Below, piece by piece: positions 34,432 to 42,742 of a DNA stretch of 44,560 nucleotides. Source of the DNA: an uncultured Lachnoclostridium sp. (GTDB taxonomy: Bacteria; Bacillota; Clostridia; Lachnospirales; Lachnospiraceae). Numbering within the stretch: the stretch's first letter is position 1; each line of letters begins with the position of its first letter. Position numbers and translations under genes: made by a program. Where the stretch lies: the NCBI GenBank assembly GCA_948330435.1, contig CAOJBY010000027.1, positions 1-44,560 of the forward strand. The letters run 5' to 3'. Below the pieces are notes generated by a model. It did not search any database. It worked only from the letters and a program-made list of their open reading frames with translations, and was not told where the DNA came from.

Positions 34432-36003
34432 TTACAAGAAGATTCTGAAATTCCACTCTATCTCAACCCTCTTCCCCTTATAAACATACACTCTTTTAAT
34501 AAAAGCATCAACCACCTCCTGCGTCAGTTCCTCCATATGGGTATAACGGATGATCTGCTTCATATCCTCTTCCGCTTTCTGATATTCCTTTTCCAATCCG
34601 GCCAGTTTTCCGGATGCTTTCTCTTCCGCTGCGGATAAAGACGATAATTTTTCCGTCAATTTTTCTGCTTTGCTCCGATACTCTGCAGCCAGAAGTTTCG
34701 CAAGTGCATATCTCTCATACAGGGCATCTTTCTGTGCCTGTATCTGCTTTTTCTCATGCCTATATTCCTCCAGCTTCTTTTTCAACATATGGATACTCGA
34801 TTTCTGAAAGGAATACAGATTCTCTCTCTGCTTCATGGCATTCCCTCTCAGCATCAATTCCTTATTCAGCATAAAAAGCACGGTTTCTTCCAACAAGTCC
34901 GCATTCATATAAGTGCAACAGTCCGGTATCTGTAACAGGGCGTGCTTCCTGCACTCAAACCGCCGGTATTTATTCTTTCCCCGGATCGGTTTATAGTTCA
35001 GGGAATATCCGCAGCCACCGCAATACAATCTTCCAGTCAGCGGATGCTTCTCTCTGTTCCTTTTTGTGGAGTGTCCCGGCTGGAACGCTGAAACCTGTTC
35101 AAAGATTTCCTCCGAAATCAACGGCTCATGGTGGGCCGGTATCACTTTCCAGTCTTCCCTTGGCACGGCCCTGCCGCTGCTGCTCCCTACGGATTTTCGG
35201 ACGGATTTTCCGTATGCCATCTCCCCAAGATAAAAACGATTGTTTAAAATGGTTCTGACTGCCTGACTGCTCCATGTTTGAAGCTTTCCATCCTGCGGCT
35301 TTCTGCCGGGCTTACGGATCTGCATGATGGTCGGTATCTGTTCCTCGTAAAGCTGCTTCGCAATCTGCGTACTGCTTTTTCCCTCCAGGGCAAGGGAAAA
35401 GATGTGGCGGACAATGTCTGCTTCTCTCTCATTTACGATGACCGTATTTTTTACTTCCCTGCTCTTCTCATATCCGAAAGGAGCCTGTCCGAAAACGTAC
35501 TCCCCATTCGCACACTTATTTTCAAAGGAAGCCTTTACCTTGACCGACACGTCCTTGCTGTATAAGTCATATAAAAGCGTCTGGAATGCCGTATCAATCT
35601 CTATGGTGCTCCCCTGATGCTCTCTGCTGTCGTAATGGTCGTTGAGGGCTATAAAACGGATGCCCATAAAGGGAAAGATCTGGTTCAGATAAGTCCCGAT
35701 CTCGATATAGTCTCTTGAAAAACGGGACATGTCTTTCACAATGATACAACGGATTGTGCTTTTCTTCACCTCCTTTAATAATTTCTGCATACCCGGTCTT
35801 TCCATATTTGTACCGGAGCAGCCATCATCACAAAATTCCATGATTTCATATTTCGCAAGCTCGGAATCGTGATGTATGTATTCCAAAATCTGTTTTCTCT
35901 GATTCCCGATGCTGTTGCTTTCCTCTTTTGGTCCTGAAATGTCATCGGGAACCGTTTTTTTATCTTCTAAGGATAAACGCAGATACATGGCCAGCCTATT
36001 CAT
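34432..36003 (-). CDS. Large serine recombinase 3
   Basis: The 523-residue protein has an N-terminal resolvase domain with the nucleophile Ser in ESNSIGNQRKQI, then DDGCSGTNMERPGM, VKDMSRFSRDYIEIG. The recombinase domain has KSSTQIAKQLYEEQIP and FYLGEMAYGKSV. A zinc ribbon follows (CGGCGYSLNY ... CRKHALLQIPDCC), then a coiled coil (about 400-480). Such enzymes catalyse site-specific integration or excision. The start overlaps the end of recombinase 2 by 8 bases (GGGGGAGACA before ATG). It is the third gene of a co-transcribed trio. Confidence 0.95.
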   Translation of the reverse strand: MNRLAMYLRLSLEDKKTVPDDISGPKEESNSIGNQRKQILEYIHHDSELAKYEIMEFCDDGCSGTNMERPGMQKLLKEVKKSTIRCIIVKDMSRFSRDYIEIGTYLNQIFPFMGIRFIALNDHYDSREHQGSTIEIDTAFQTLLYDLYSKDVSVKVKASFENKCANGEYVFGQAPFGYEKSREVKNTVIVNEREADIVRHIFSLALEGKSSTQIAKQLYEEQIPTIMQIRKPGRKPQDGKLQTWSSQAVRTILNNRFYLGEMAYGKSVRKSVGSSSGRAVPREDWKVIPAHHEPLISEEIFEQVSAFQPGHSTKRNREKHPLTGRLYCGGCGYSLNYKPIRGKNKYRRFECRKHALLQIPDCCTYMNADLLEETVLFMLNKELMLRGNAMKQRENLYSFQKSSIHMLKKKLEEYRHEKKQIQAQKDALYERYALAKLLAAEYRSKAEKLTEKLSSLSAAEEKASGKLAGLEKEYQKAEEDMKQIIRYTHMEELTQEVVDAFIKRVYVYKGKRVEIEWNFRIFL

Positions 36004-37711
36004 TGTCTCCCCCTTTCCTTATGAGAAAATTGTCCGCCGTGAACCTGAACAAAACTTCTATCCGTTTCCCCGGATAAACGTATATCTTTGAAATAAAAGT
36101 CTCAATCATATCTTTTGTCAAGTCCTTTCCGTTTTTCAGCTTTAAAAGGGCTTTTATGGCCGCCAGGTACTTTGCTTCAAGCTTCTCCTGCTCCTTTTTT
36201 TCTTTTTCCCATCCCTGCTGCTCTTTCCTTAGTTCCTCCAGTCTTTCCTCCTGCTTCAGCTTAAAGGAAACGTAATCCTTTTGGGGTATCTTCCCGGCAC
36301 GATAATCCATGTAAACGCTCCCCTCTTCTTCATGGAAACGTCTTATTTTTCTTTCCGTCTCACTTAGACGCTTTTCTGTCCTTTTTACGGCTTCTGATGC
36401 CCTTTCTTTTCCATATTCCATGTAGTGCTTCGGCCTGTTAAGGAAAGTCTCAAATTCCATACGGATAAGAGACAGCAGGATATCTAAAAGTTCATTTTTC
36501 GATATGCGGTTTGATTCCGGGCACAGCGTAACCTTTGTCTGTCCTCCGTTCAGGCAGAAATATCCGTCAATCCTTGCCCTTTCCCCATCTGCATACTGCT
36601 TCACATTGGTATCCCGTGTCATTTTCCTGCCACACACTCCGCAATACAGTACATTGTCAAATATATTTTCCTCCAGGGGATAACCTTTGGCCGGATGAGC
36701 ATGGGCCGCTGTCCTTACTTTTATCCGCTGGCGTATTTCTGCCGCTTTCTCATACATTGCTTCCTCAATCAGAGGTTCCTGTGCATTTTTTGTGACTACC
36801 CATTCGTCCTCCGGCTTCCGGGTGCGGTTTTTCTCATTCCTTGCGGTAATGCTGCTTCTGCCCTGCACCAAGGTTCCGGCATAGGTCTCGCTTTTCAAAA
36901 TCCTCTCCACCGAACTCTTATTCCATCCCTTATAATCGGATTCACTGCCCCCATGATATACCTCTTTTGTTTTCTTATACAAATAGGGAGGATTGATACG
37001 CCTGCGATTCAGTTCATCCGCAACTCCGGAATAATTTTCGATTTCAACAAATTTCTCATAAATAAACCTTACAATGGCCTTTGTATTCTCGTCAGGCAGC
37101 AGAATCCGGCGTTTTTCTCTACACTCTGCCCGATATCCATATGGGGGTGCTCCGCCCACATAGGAGCCCTCCTCTCTTCTCTGCTTTAAATGCAGCTTTG
37201 CCTTTTGGGAAAAATCCTTTGCATACATGTCATTTACAAGGTTCTTGATTTCAGAAGCCATCTGCTTCCTTTCATTTCCGTCCTTTCCCGTATCAAATCC
37301 ATCCGCAACCGCAATAAACCTCACCCCCAAAAAGGGGAATATTTTTTCAATATAATTGCCCGCTTCCAGATAATTTCTGCCAAACCGTGACAAATCTTTT
37401 ACAATGACGCAGTTGATCTCTCCCAGACGGATGTCCTGCAACAGACGCAGAAAGCCCTCTCTCTCAAAATTGCTCCCTGTTTTCCCAAGATCGGTGTAGT
37501 ACTCCACAACGTCAATCACTTCCCCTGTTTTCTGTCCGTTAAATTCCTCCACGAACTGTTTTGCAATCTCTATCTGGGTCTCGATGGATTCATTCTTTTT
37601 GATGTCCTGATCGGAGGAAAGTCGTGCATATATTCCCGCTTTGATCCTGAAAGCATCACATTTTTCTTCCGTCTTTTGGACTGCGGCTTTTCTTTTGGAG
37701 ATTCTGCCCAT
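35996..37711 (-). CDS. Large serine recombinase 2
   Basis: The 571-residue enzyme has the catalytic N-terminal block AGIYARLSSDQDIKKNESIE with nucleophile Ser in NESIETQ, then LGKTGSNFEREGF and VKDLSRFGRNYLEAG. The recombinase domain and zinc ribbon (CGVCGRKMTRDTNV ... CLNGGQTKVTLCPES) follow, then a long coiled coil (about 420-520). It begins 2 bases after recombinase 1, with AAAGGAG before the ATG, and overlaps recombinase 3. It differs from the others in sequence, so it is not a recent duplicate. Confidence 0.95.
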   Translation of the reverse strand: MGRISKRKAAVQKTEEKCDAFRIKAGIYARLSSDQDIKKNESIETQIEIAKQFVEEFNGQKTGEVIDVVEYYTDLGKTGSNFEREGFLRLLQDIRLGEINCVIVKDLSRFGRNYLEAGNYIEKIFPFLGVRFIAVADGFDTGKDGNERKQMASEIKNLVNDMYAKDFSQKAKLHLKQRREEGSYVGGAPPYGYRAECREKRRILLPDENTKAIVRFIYEKFVEIENYSGVADELNRRRINPPYLYKKTKEVYHGGSESDYKGWNKSSVERILKSETYAGTLVQGRSSITARNEKNRTRKPEDEWVVTKNAQEPLIEEAMYEKAAEIRQRIKVRTAAHAHPAKGYPLEENIFDNVLYCGVCGRKMTRDTNVKQYADGERARIDGYFCLNGGQTKVTLCPESNRISKNELLDILLSLIRMEFETFLNRPKHYMEYGKERASEAVKRTEKRLSETERKIRRFHEEEGSVYMDYRAGKIPQKDYVSFKLKQEERLEELRKEQQGWEKEKKEQEKLEAKYLAAIKALLKLKNGKDLTKDMIETFISKIYVYPGKRIEVLFRFTADNFLIRKGGDNE

Positions 37712-37713
37712 GC

Positions 37714-39480
37714 TTATGCACTCCTTTCCTTATTTCTGTCCTGCTTTTTGGACATAGAGGTATGTGCCCCAGGGCACCCTCTCTTTGCCTTATCGGCAAA
37801 TTCACCTTGCCCGTAGGGTGTTTCCTTATTCCTGTCCTGCTTTATTCTCTTGTTTACTTCACACATCATGCGGTACTGATTCTTATAATAGAACTCAATT
37901 TCCAGTCTTCGATCCTCAAATACCTCAATTTTCTTCACCATGCTGCAGAGGGTGTAACGGTCTATTTCTTTTATCTCCCCACTCTCCTGCATCATCTTTA
38001 ACCGTGCCGCCGATGTGACGCTGTTCTTGAACAGCTCTTTTATCATGTCCTCCTGCCTTTTCTGTGCCGCTTCAGACTCTGCCGCTTTCCGCTTGAACTC
38101 CCCGTGCAGCCTTTCAAATTCTTCTTCCGTGATAACTCCCTGTCTTAAATCCTCGTGGAGTCCCAAACAAAGGGCAGTATACTTCTCCTGTTCCCCCTTA
38201 AGCCTGGCAATCTCCGTATCATAACGGATGATGGATTCAAAGTTGATCTCCATTTCCACAGCCTTTTCAAACATCCGCCGTTCTTCTAAAAAGCAATTGG
38301 CGTAATTCCTTATCATCTCCGAAACCAATTCCCTTAATCGTTCTTCTTCCACGCTGTGCCTGGTACAGCCCTCGCCCCGGTTTTTTGTGGAACAGATATA
38401 ATAGACTTTCTGGGTATCTTTATAACGGTTTACACGCCGAATCATTTGTTCCCCACAGTCTTTGCAAAACAAAATGCCTGTAAACAGACTGACTTCCTCG
38501 GTTACGGGGCTTACCCTGCTGTCCGTTTTCAGCAGGTTTTGGACAACCTGGAACTGGTCCTTAGATATGACCGCTTCGTGGGTGTTCTCCACCTTGATCC
38601 ACTGCTCCTGGGGTTTTGCCACGCTCTTTTTCAGCTTGTAATTGATCTTCTCGCTTTTGCCCTGTACCATGTGCCCCAAATAGATTTCATTCGTCAGGAT
38701 CCGCTTTACCGTGGAATTGCTCCACTGTGCTCTTGCCCCACCGGAAAATCCCCCTCTGTAATTGATGCCTGTAGATTTTTTGTATTCCTTTGGGGAGAGG
38801 ATGCCCAACCCGTTCAGCTTTTTCGCAATCGCCGACACGGCCATCCCCTCTATCTTCCAGGCAAATATCTTCCTGACGATATCTGCCGCATATTCATCCG
38901 GTACAAGGCGGTTCTTGTTATTCGGTGCCTTTTTATATCCGTAAGGTACAAAGGCAGCAATGCACTCCCCGTTCCTCCGCTTTACTTCAAACTGGCTTTT
39001 TACTTTTGTGGATATGTCCCTGCAATAAGAATCGTTGATAAAATTTTTGACCGGAAGTACGATGCCGCTTTCTGACGGGTCTGCCTGAAAGCTGTCATAA
39101 TGATCCGTGAGTGCAATAAAACGCACGGAAAGAGCCGGAAAGATTTTCTGAATGTACCTTCCGGATTCAATATAGTCACGGCCAAAACGGGAAAGATCCT
39201 TTACGATGACGCAGTTTACCTTTCCTGCTTCAATGTCGCTTATCATTCTTTTAAATTCCGGTCTGTCGAAATTGCTGCCCGAAAATCCATCATCAACATA
39301 GATATCGTATAGCTCCATATCCTGCTGTTTATGGATAAAGGCTCTGATTAGCTCCCTTTGATTTCCGATGCTGTTACTCTCGGATTTTAGACTGCCCTCC
39401 CTGTCTGTCACATCCCCGACATCACTGTCATCCCTTGAAAGACGGAGGTACATAGCTGCTAGAAACTGTTTTTTACTCAT
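37714..39480 (-). CDS. Large serine recombinase 1
   Basis: The 588-residue protein starts MSKKQFLAAMYLRLSRDDSD and has the nucleophile Ser in SESNSIGNQRELI, then DDGFSGSNFDRPEF and VKDLSRFGRDYIESG. The zinc ribbon is CKDCGEQMIRRVN ... CSTKNRGEGC. It ends with an unusual tail in which a 96-base segment is duplicated in frame around the words KQDRNKE, with a short palindromic block between. It is the first gene of the recombinase operon with its own promoter and AGGAGTGAT site. Confidence 0.95.
   Translation of the reverse strand: MSKKQFLAAMYLRLSRDDSDVGDVTDREGSLKSESNSIGNQRELIRAFIHKQQDMELYDIYVDDGFSGSNFDRPEFKRMISDIEAGKVNCVIVKDLSRFGRDYIESGRYIQKIFPALSVRFIALTDHYDSFQADPSESGIVLPVKNFINDSYCRDISTKVKSQFEVKRRNGECIAAFVPYGYKKAPNNKNRLVPDEYAADIVRKIFAWKIEGMAVSAIAKKLNGLGILSPKEYKKSTGINYRGGFSGGARAQWSNSTVKRILTNEIYLGHMVQGKSEKINYKLKKSVAKPQEQWIKVENTHEAVISKDQFQVVQNLLKTDSRVSPVTEEVSLFTGILFCKDCGEQMIRRVNRYKDTQKVYYICSTKNRGEGCTRHSVEEERLRELVSEMIRNYANCFLEERRMFEKAVEMEINFESIIRYDTEIARLKGEQEKYTALCLGLHEDLRQGVITEEEFERLHGEFKRKAAESEAAQKRQEDMIKELFKNSVTSAARLKMMQESGEIKEIDRYTLCSMVKKIEVFEDRRLEIEFYYKNQYRMMCEVNKRIKQDRNKETPYGQGEFADKAKRGCPGAHTSMSKKQDRNKERSA
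37725..37843. repeat. In-frame duplication with palindromic core at the end of recombinase 1
   Basis: TTTCCTTATTTCTGTCCTGC plus TTT at 37725-37747 recurs at 37821-37843 with one mismatch, a period of 96 bases (32 codons). The enclosed segment contains TTGCCTTATCGGCAA and GGGCA/TGCCC arms, so it could fold, and encodes a Gly/Lys-rich stretch (GQGEFADKAKRGCPGAHTSM). Confidence 0.7.
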
Positions 39481-39557
39481 TCTATCACTCCTGACTTATG
39501 ATTATTTTGTTGTAATAAACCATAAATCAAAAGCAACCACTGATTTGTCCCGATTTA

Positions 39558-39586
39558 AGGTTAACATAACTTTCTGATTCTTTCAA
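39558..39586 (-). promoter_or_regulatory. Promoter of the recombinase operon
   Basis: TTGAAA (39581-39586) and TAACCT (39558-39563) with a 17-base spacer lie about 80 bases before recombinase 1. An AT-rich leader follows. Confidence 0.5.
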
Positions 39587-39615
39587 GACTTTTTTGATTT
39601 TTATTCAACTTTTAT

Positions 39616-39888
39616 TCATATATAAATTTCTGCCAAATGCCTTAAATATTCTTCCATCTTATCGTCTATGGTCGGCCCCTCTTTTTGAAAGCTGACTTTT
39701 ACCACATAGTCGCCGATGCGATGTAGGAAAAGATTATTGGTCTGTTCCGCAAAAAGAGCCAGTTTTCTTTCAACCGGAAGTCTGGTGTCAATCTTAATGT
39801 CCCTGATATCCGTCAATGTATTGATATCCACCGTCCGGACATCCACGGCTTCCATTGCGTCAAGTTCCTCATCTGTTATACGAAACAT
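39616..39888 (-). CDS. DUF6870-like small protein of mobile elements
   Basis: The 90-residue product reads MFRITDEELDAMEAVDVRTV and then DIRDIKIDTRLPVERKLALF, with a C-terminal GDYVVKVSFQKEGPTIDDKM. From memory this fits the DUF6870 family found with recombinase genes in Clostridia integrative elements; function unknown. GAAAGGGGCAGCAA precedes the ATG. It lies between PemK and recombinase 1, in the same orientation. Confidence 0.7.
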   Translation of the reverse strand: MFRITDEELDAMEAVDVRTVDINTLTDIRDIKIDTRLPVERKLALFAEQTNNLFLHRIGDYVVKVSFQKEGPTIDDKMEEYLRHLAEIYI

Positions 39889-40001
39889 TTGCTGCCCCTT
39901 TCCGGTTCTTTCTTACTATATCTATTCACTTTTCAGATTGTCCCATGATATATAATTTGCATGTAAAAAGCCGGGGTGTCCCCCGGCCTTCCATGTTTTT
40001 C

Positions 40002-40367
40002 TTAATTGTATTCCTCAAACACTCCCACCTGTACCTGCACTCCCTGCGTGATTCGTTCAAGGGTCTCTTCACTCACGCTTCCCATATGGGCTATGATGCG
40101 GTCAAAGTTCAATGCCGTCACCTGCTCGCACAATGCGATGCTGTGCTGCTCCAATCCCTCCGCCCTATGGGTCGATACAAATACATGGGTGGGAAGATTC
40201 TGCTTTTTATAGATTTTTTTAGACAGCGGCACCACGGTAAGCACCAGGCTGTGCTTATTTGCCCTGTTGTTGCTGACCACTACCACGGGACGCATACCGC
40301 CCTGCATATTTCCCTGATACTGCACGCCCAGATCCGCATACAGTATGTCACCTCTTCTTATTTTCAC
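40002..40367 (-). CDS. PemK/MazF-type toxin of the mobile element
   Basis: The 121-residue protein has the PemK core KIRRGDILYADLGVQYQGNM, MRPVVVVSNNRANKHS and EQHSIALCEQVTALNFDRI, so it is an mRNA endonuclease. It starts at a GTG with GGAGG nine bases upstream. No antitoxin gene is evident beside it. The 3' end shares a 32-bp repeat with the remnant at 34327-34389. The XRE regulator lies upstream beyond a 600-base gap. Confidence 0.92.
   Translation of the reverse strand: MKIRRGDILYADLGVQYQGNMQGGMRPVVVVSNNRANKHSLVLTVVPLSKKIYKKQNLPTHVFVSTHRAEGLEQHSIALCEQVTALNFDRIIAHMGSVSEETLERITQGVQVQVGVFEEYN
40044..40075. repeat. 32-bp direct repeat, right copy (within pemK)
   Basis: Identical to 34357-34388. 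It lies within the last codons of the intact pemK, encoding part of SEETLERITQ on the minus strand. Confidence 0.85.
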
Positions 40368-40972
40368 GAAAACATCCTCCTAACTGCCGGCATTATCCTC
40401 TCATACCGAAAAGCCTTATCCCTCATCCGAAATTCCCAAGACTTTCCCGTATCAGAGGATAACATGGTGTTTCCACCACATTATCCCTTAAGTTTCCTCT
40501 GATAGTATTAACTCACTCTCGTTTCTCCCCGAACCGGGTAACATACACTGGGACGGCCCATCCCACGCTGCGTCCCCGTCATGCCCATCCGGACGGGATC
40601 CGCAGAGAGCCACTTCCGAAAAATGCGTTTCGCTGAGATTTCGGTGCTGTTCTATCTCATTATCTCCGGATGCCACTTCCGGTAGGCACAAACCTCTGCT
40701 TGGAACCTTCACGGGCACGGCACGGGATCTCCAAAGCTGTAAATAAAGCAGTATGAAACTGCCACTTACCTGCACGGGCAATCCATGCCGAGGAACCTCG
40801 TCGCACGAAATGGGTTTCTGCCACCTCTACCCCACGGCCAAAGGCATTGCGGATAAAGGCGAAAATAAAATCAGGTGTATGCGTGTCCTATTTAACTGTG
40901 ATTTTTTGCGGCTTTCTTAAGCCTGTAATTATCATAGACGAAAATGAGGTGTTTTCAGAGTGAACAAATCCG
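40368..40972. other. Gene-free stretch upstream of pemK, GC-rich
   Basis: No convincing gene. A 97-codon minus-strand frame (40488-40781) has no family pattern. A structured inverted repeat lies at 40450-40504. The sequence is richer in GC than the recombinases and holds short repeated words (CCACTTCCG). It may be what remains of a mobilisation region, with the transfer genes lost; this is inference. Confidence 0.5.
40450..40504. promoter_or_regulatory. Two overlapping hairpins upstream of pemK
   Basis: TATCAGAGGA (40450-40459) pairs with TCCTCTGATA (40495-40504). Alternatively GGATAA (40457-40462) pairs with TTATCC (40481-40486), with GGTG/CACC inside. The two stems share bases and exclude each other. 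Confidence 0.5.
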
Positions 40973-41326
40973 CTATTTGCGGCTGATATGTGCCACCACA
41001 AGACGATCCATGCCATCCGCCATTTCCTGCAGCATGTGTAAGAGATATTCTTTCTGCCCGTCGCTTCTCCCCTCCAGAATGCCCCGAATCCGTTCTTCGT
41101 CCGGCATTCTGTCTTTCTGCCCATATAATAAAAATGTTAATGGAATCCCCAGTGCATTGGACAATCTCAGGAAATTTTCCAGAGACATTGTTCTTTTTCC
41201 CGCTTCTACCCGTTTTATGGAATCAAGGGATAATTCGGCCCGTTCCGCAAGCTGGGCTTGTGTTAAATTTGCTTTCTTTCGATAGAATCTCACGTTATCT
41301 GCAATGACGTATTCGTTATCTTTCAT
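40973..41326 (-). CDS. XRE-family helix-turn-helix regulator
   Basis: The 117-residue protein (from ATG 41326) has a Cro/C1-type HTH: RFYRKKANLTQAQLAERAEL, LDSIKRVEAGKRTMSLENFL, RLSNALGIPLTFLLYG. The C-terminal part (about 70-117, GILEGRSDGQKEYLLHMLQE) is helical. The frame opens to 41386 through a hairpin region; the ATG at 41326 gives the best N-terminus for the fold, though the RBS is weak. It likely controls genes of the element, such as the PemK or recombinases. Confidence 0.88.
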   Translation of the reverse strand: MKDNEYVIADNVRFYRKKANLTQAQLAERAELSLDSIKRVEAGKRTMSLENFLRLSNALGIPLTFLLYGQKDRMPDEERIRGILEGRSDGQKEYLLHMLQEMADGMDRLVVAHISRK

Positions 41327-41368
41327 TTTTCGTTCTTCATTCTGTGTGTTTTTTGAAATGAAGAACAA

Positions 41369-41384
41369 GCCGGTGGGGACCGGC
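41369..41384. other. Short GC hairpin before the XRE gene
   Basis: GCCGGTGGGGACCGGC forms a 6-bp perfect stem with a 4-base loop, 43 bases upstream of the XRE start. It may be an attenuator or a terminator on the plus strand, where TTTGATTTTATT follows. Confidence 0.5.
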
Positions 41385-41417
41385 ATTTGATTTTATTAAA
41401 GCCAAACACTTTACAAG

Positions 41418-41463
41418 GCTCCTGCTATTGTCAGAAACCTTTAAAGCCGTATCTGGTAACAAC
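41418..41463. repeat. 46-bp direct repeat, right copy (candidate att site)
   Basis: Matches 33363-33408 with one mismatch and lies just upstream of the XRE gene. The stop codon of a dubious 70-residue frame falls within it. Confidence 0.8.
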
Positions 41464-41653
41464 CTAAAGATGCAAGTATTTGGATTCTGAAATGATTACC
41501 TAAAACAAAAAATCTTTCTGACACTCTAAAACAGAGCTTGGAAAGATGGATGGTTTCAGGCACACAAATATACCCGTCAAAGCACTGTTTTTTTCTTTGA
41601 CGGGAACTTCTTTGGAATATTTCCGTGTCTATTTTTATATTCAGTTTTTTCAT
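41441..41653 (-). CDS. Doubtful 70-residue frame ending in the repeat
   Basis: MKKLNIKIDTEIFQRSSRQR begins a 70-residue product of no known family. Its last codons and TAA lie in the right 46-bp repeat. It may be the truncated 5' part of a gene interrupted by the element, or noncoding. The 204 bases between this frame and the hypothetical gene at 41858 are AT-rich, with no gene seen. Confidence 0.25.
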   Translation of the reverse strand: MKKLNIKIDTEIFQRSSRQRKKQCFDGYICVPETIHLSKLCFRVSERFFVLGNHFRIQILASLGCYQIRL

Positions 41654-41857
41654 GGGTTTATAGACGAACTATCTATGAGTGATTTGTACATCATTTAGAA
41701 TTTTCGAAAATAAACTTATTCCATATTTTTATTCATGTTATGATTTAAATAACCAATTTAACACCATACAAAAATCCACATATTTTGTGTCCCATTATCA
41801 TATCAATTGCACAATAACTACCCTATCATTGAAATTTATTAAAAACTGCTTGCCGTC

Positions 41858-42568
41858 TCAAATCCTCGAATCATAATCAGAAACACTCCCCAAATTATCA
41901 CACTTCAATATAGCCGCAATGCTATCCTCCGTTAATACAATCCCCATGTTATAACCACACTCTGTTTCACACATATGGGATAATAAATATGCATCTCCTT
42001 CTTTACAATTGTTTGCCCATACCAATAACATAGTTGCTAAATCTTTTATTCCCTCAGTATTAATTTCAAAGATCACACTGATAAAATGTTCCGTTATATT
42101 CCTTCCCTCTTCATCAAGCAGGCAAATATTCACTAAATTCCTTCTGGATAACTCATAAGTCTCCACGCTAATCGCATCATCCAATTCCTCCGCTGGTTCT
42201 CTTACCTCAAAATATTCATTTACACTTCTCGTTTTTATCTCAATATCTTTCCATACTTTACATTCTATACTCTTATTTTTATCCTCTATAAGAGAATTTG
42301 TTTTTACCGCTAACATGGGGCTACTTGGCGTAAGATAAAAACCCAATGCCTGACTCGGTGCCGGATCAACTTTTAATTGATATGTGGAAATTGTAAGCTG
42401 TTTACCCTCAATTGCATCATATAGCCACAACAATTCTGTTGCAAATCCAAGAATCGCCTCTCGGTTAAAGGTAAATTCAATCCGCTTTGCCTTATATTTT
42501 GTATTTCCAATAGCTGATATTTTACATAATTCTTTTAATTGGACGCTTTTTGATAGGTTTATTTTCAT
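41858..42568 (-). CDS. Hypothetical protein, possible second immunity factor
   Basis: The 236-residue cytosolic protein has no signal peptide or known domain that I recognise. It begins MKINLSKSVQLKELCKISAI and has an acidic C-terminus (DNLGSVSDYDSRI). AAGGATC precedes its ATG. It follows the small gene after the RHS toxin, separated by a terminator-like hairpin. Position suggests an immunity or accessory gene for the toxin, but nothing in the sequence proves this. Confidence 0.6.
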   Translation of the reverse strand: MKINLSKSVQLKELCKISAIGNTKYKAKRIEFTFNREAILGFATELLWLYDAIEGKQLTISTYQLKVDPAPSQALGFYLTPSSPMLAVKTNSLIEDKNKSIECKVWKDIEIKTRSVNEYFEVREPAEELDDAISVETYELSRRNLVNICLLDEEGRNITEHFISVIFEINTEGIKDLATMLLVWANNCKEGDAYLLSHMCETECGYNMGIVLTEDSIAAILKCDNLGSVSDYDSRI

Positions 42569-42624
42569 ATCACTGATCCTTATTCTAATATTAGTGTTTC
42601 ATAGATAGCATCTAAAAGCTTTAG

Positions 42625-42666
42625 GGTTACAAGGGTAACATAAAAATCACGTTTACCCTTGTAACC
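42625..42666. terminator. Strong hairpin after the immunity-like gene
   Basis: GGTTACAAGGGTAA (42625-42638) and TTACCCTTGTAACC (42653-42666) form a perfect 14-bp stem with a 14-base loop. On the plus strand TTTT follows at once; on the minus strand CTAAAGCTTTTAG follows. It separates the two small genes after the RHS toxin. Confidence 0.65.
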
Positions 42667-42742
42667 TTTTAATGCTTTAAATATTTGTATTAATAGAAAA
42701 CCTTTTTAATAATTTATACCATCATCAAAATTACGCTCAGTA

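Noticed and set aside
38356..39075. Plus-strand frame of 239 codons
   Set aside because: Antisense to recombinase 1, whose catalytic motifs are intact.
40488..40781. 97-codon minus-strand frame
   Set aside because: No family pattern, low-complexity polar composition and no good ribosome binding site; more likely part of a noncoding or eroded region.
33363..41463. The 46-bp and 32-bp repeats as a CRISPR array
   Set aside because: Each occurs only twice in the window, kilobases apart, with no regular spacing and no cas genes.
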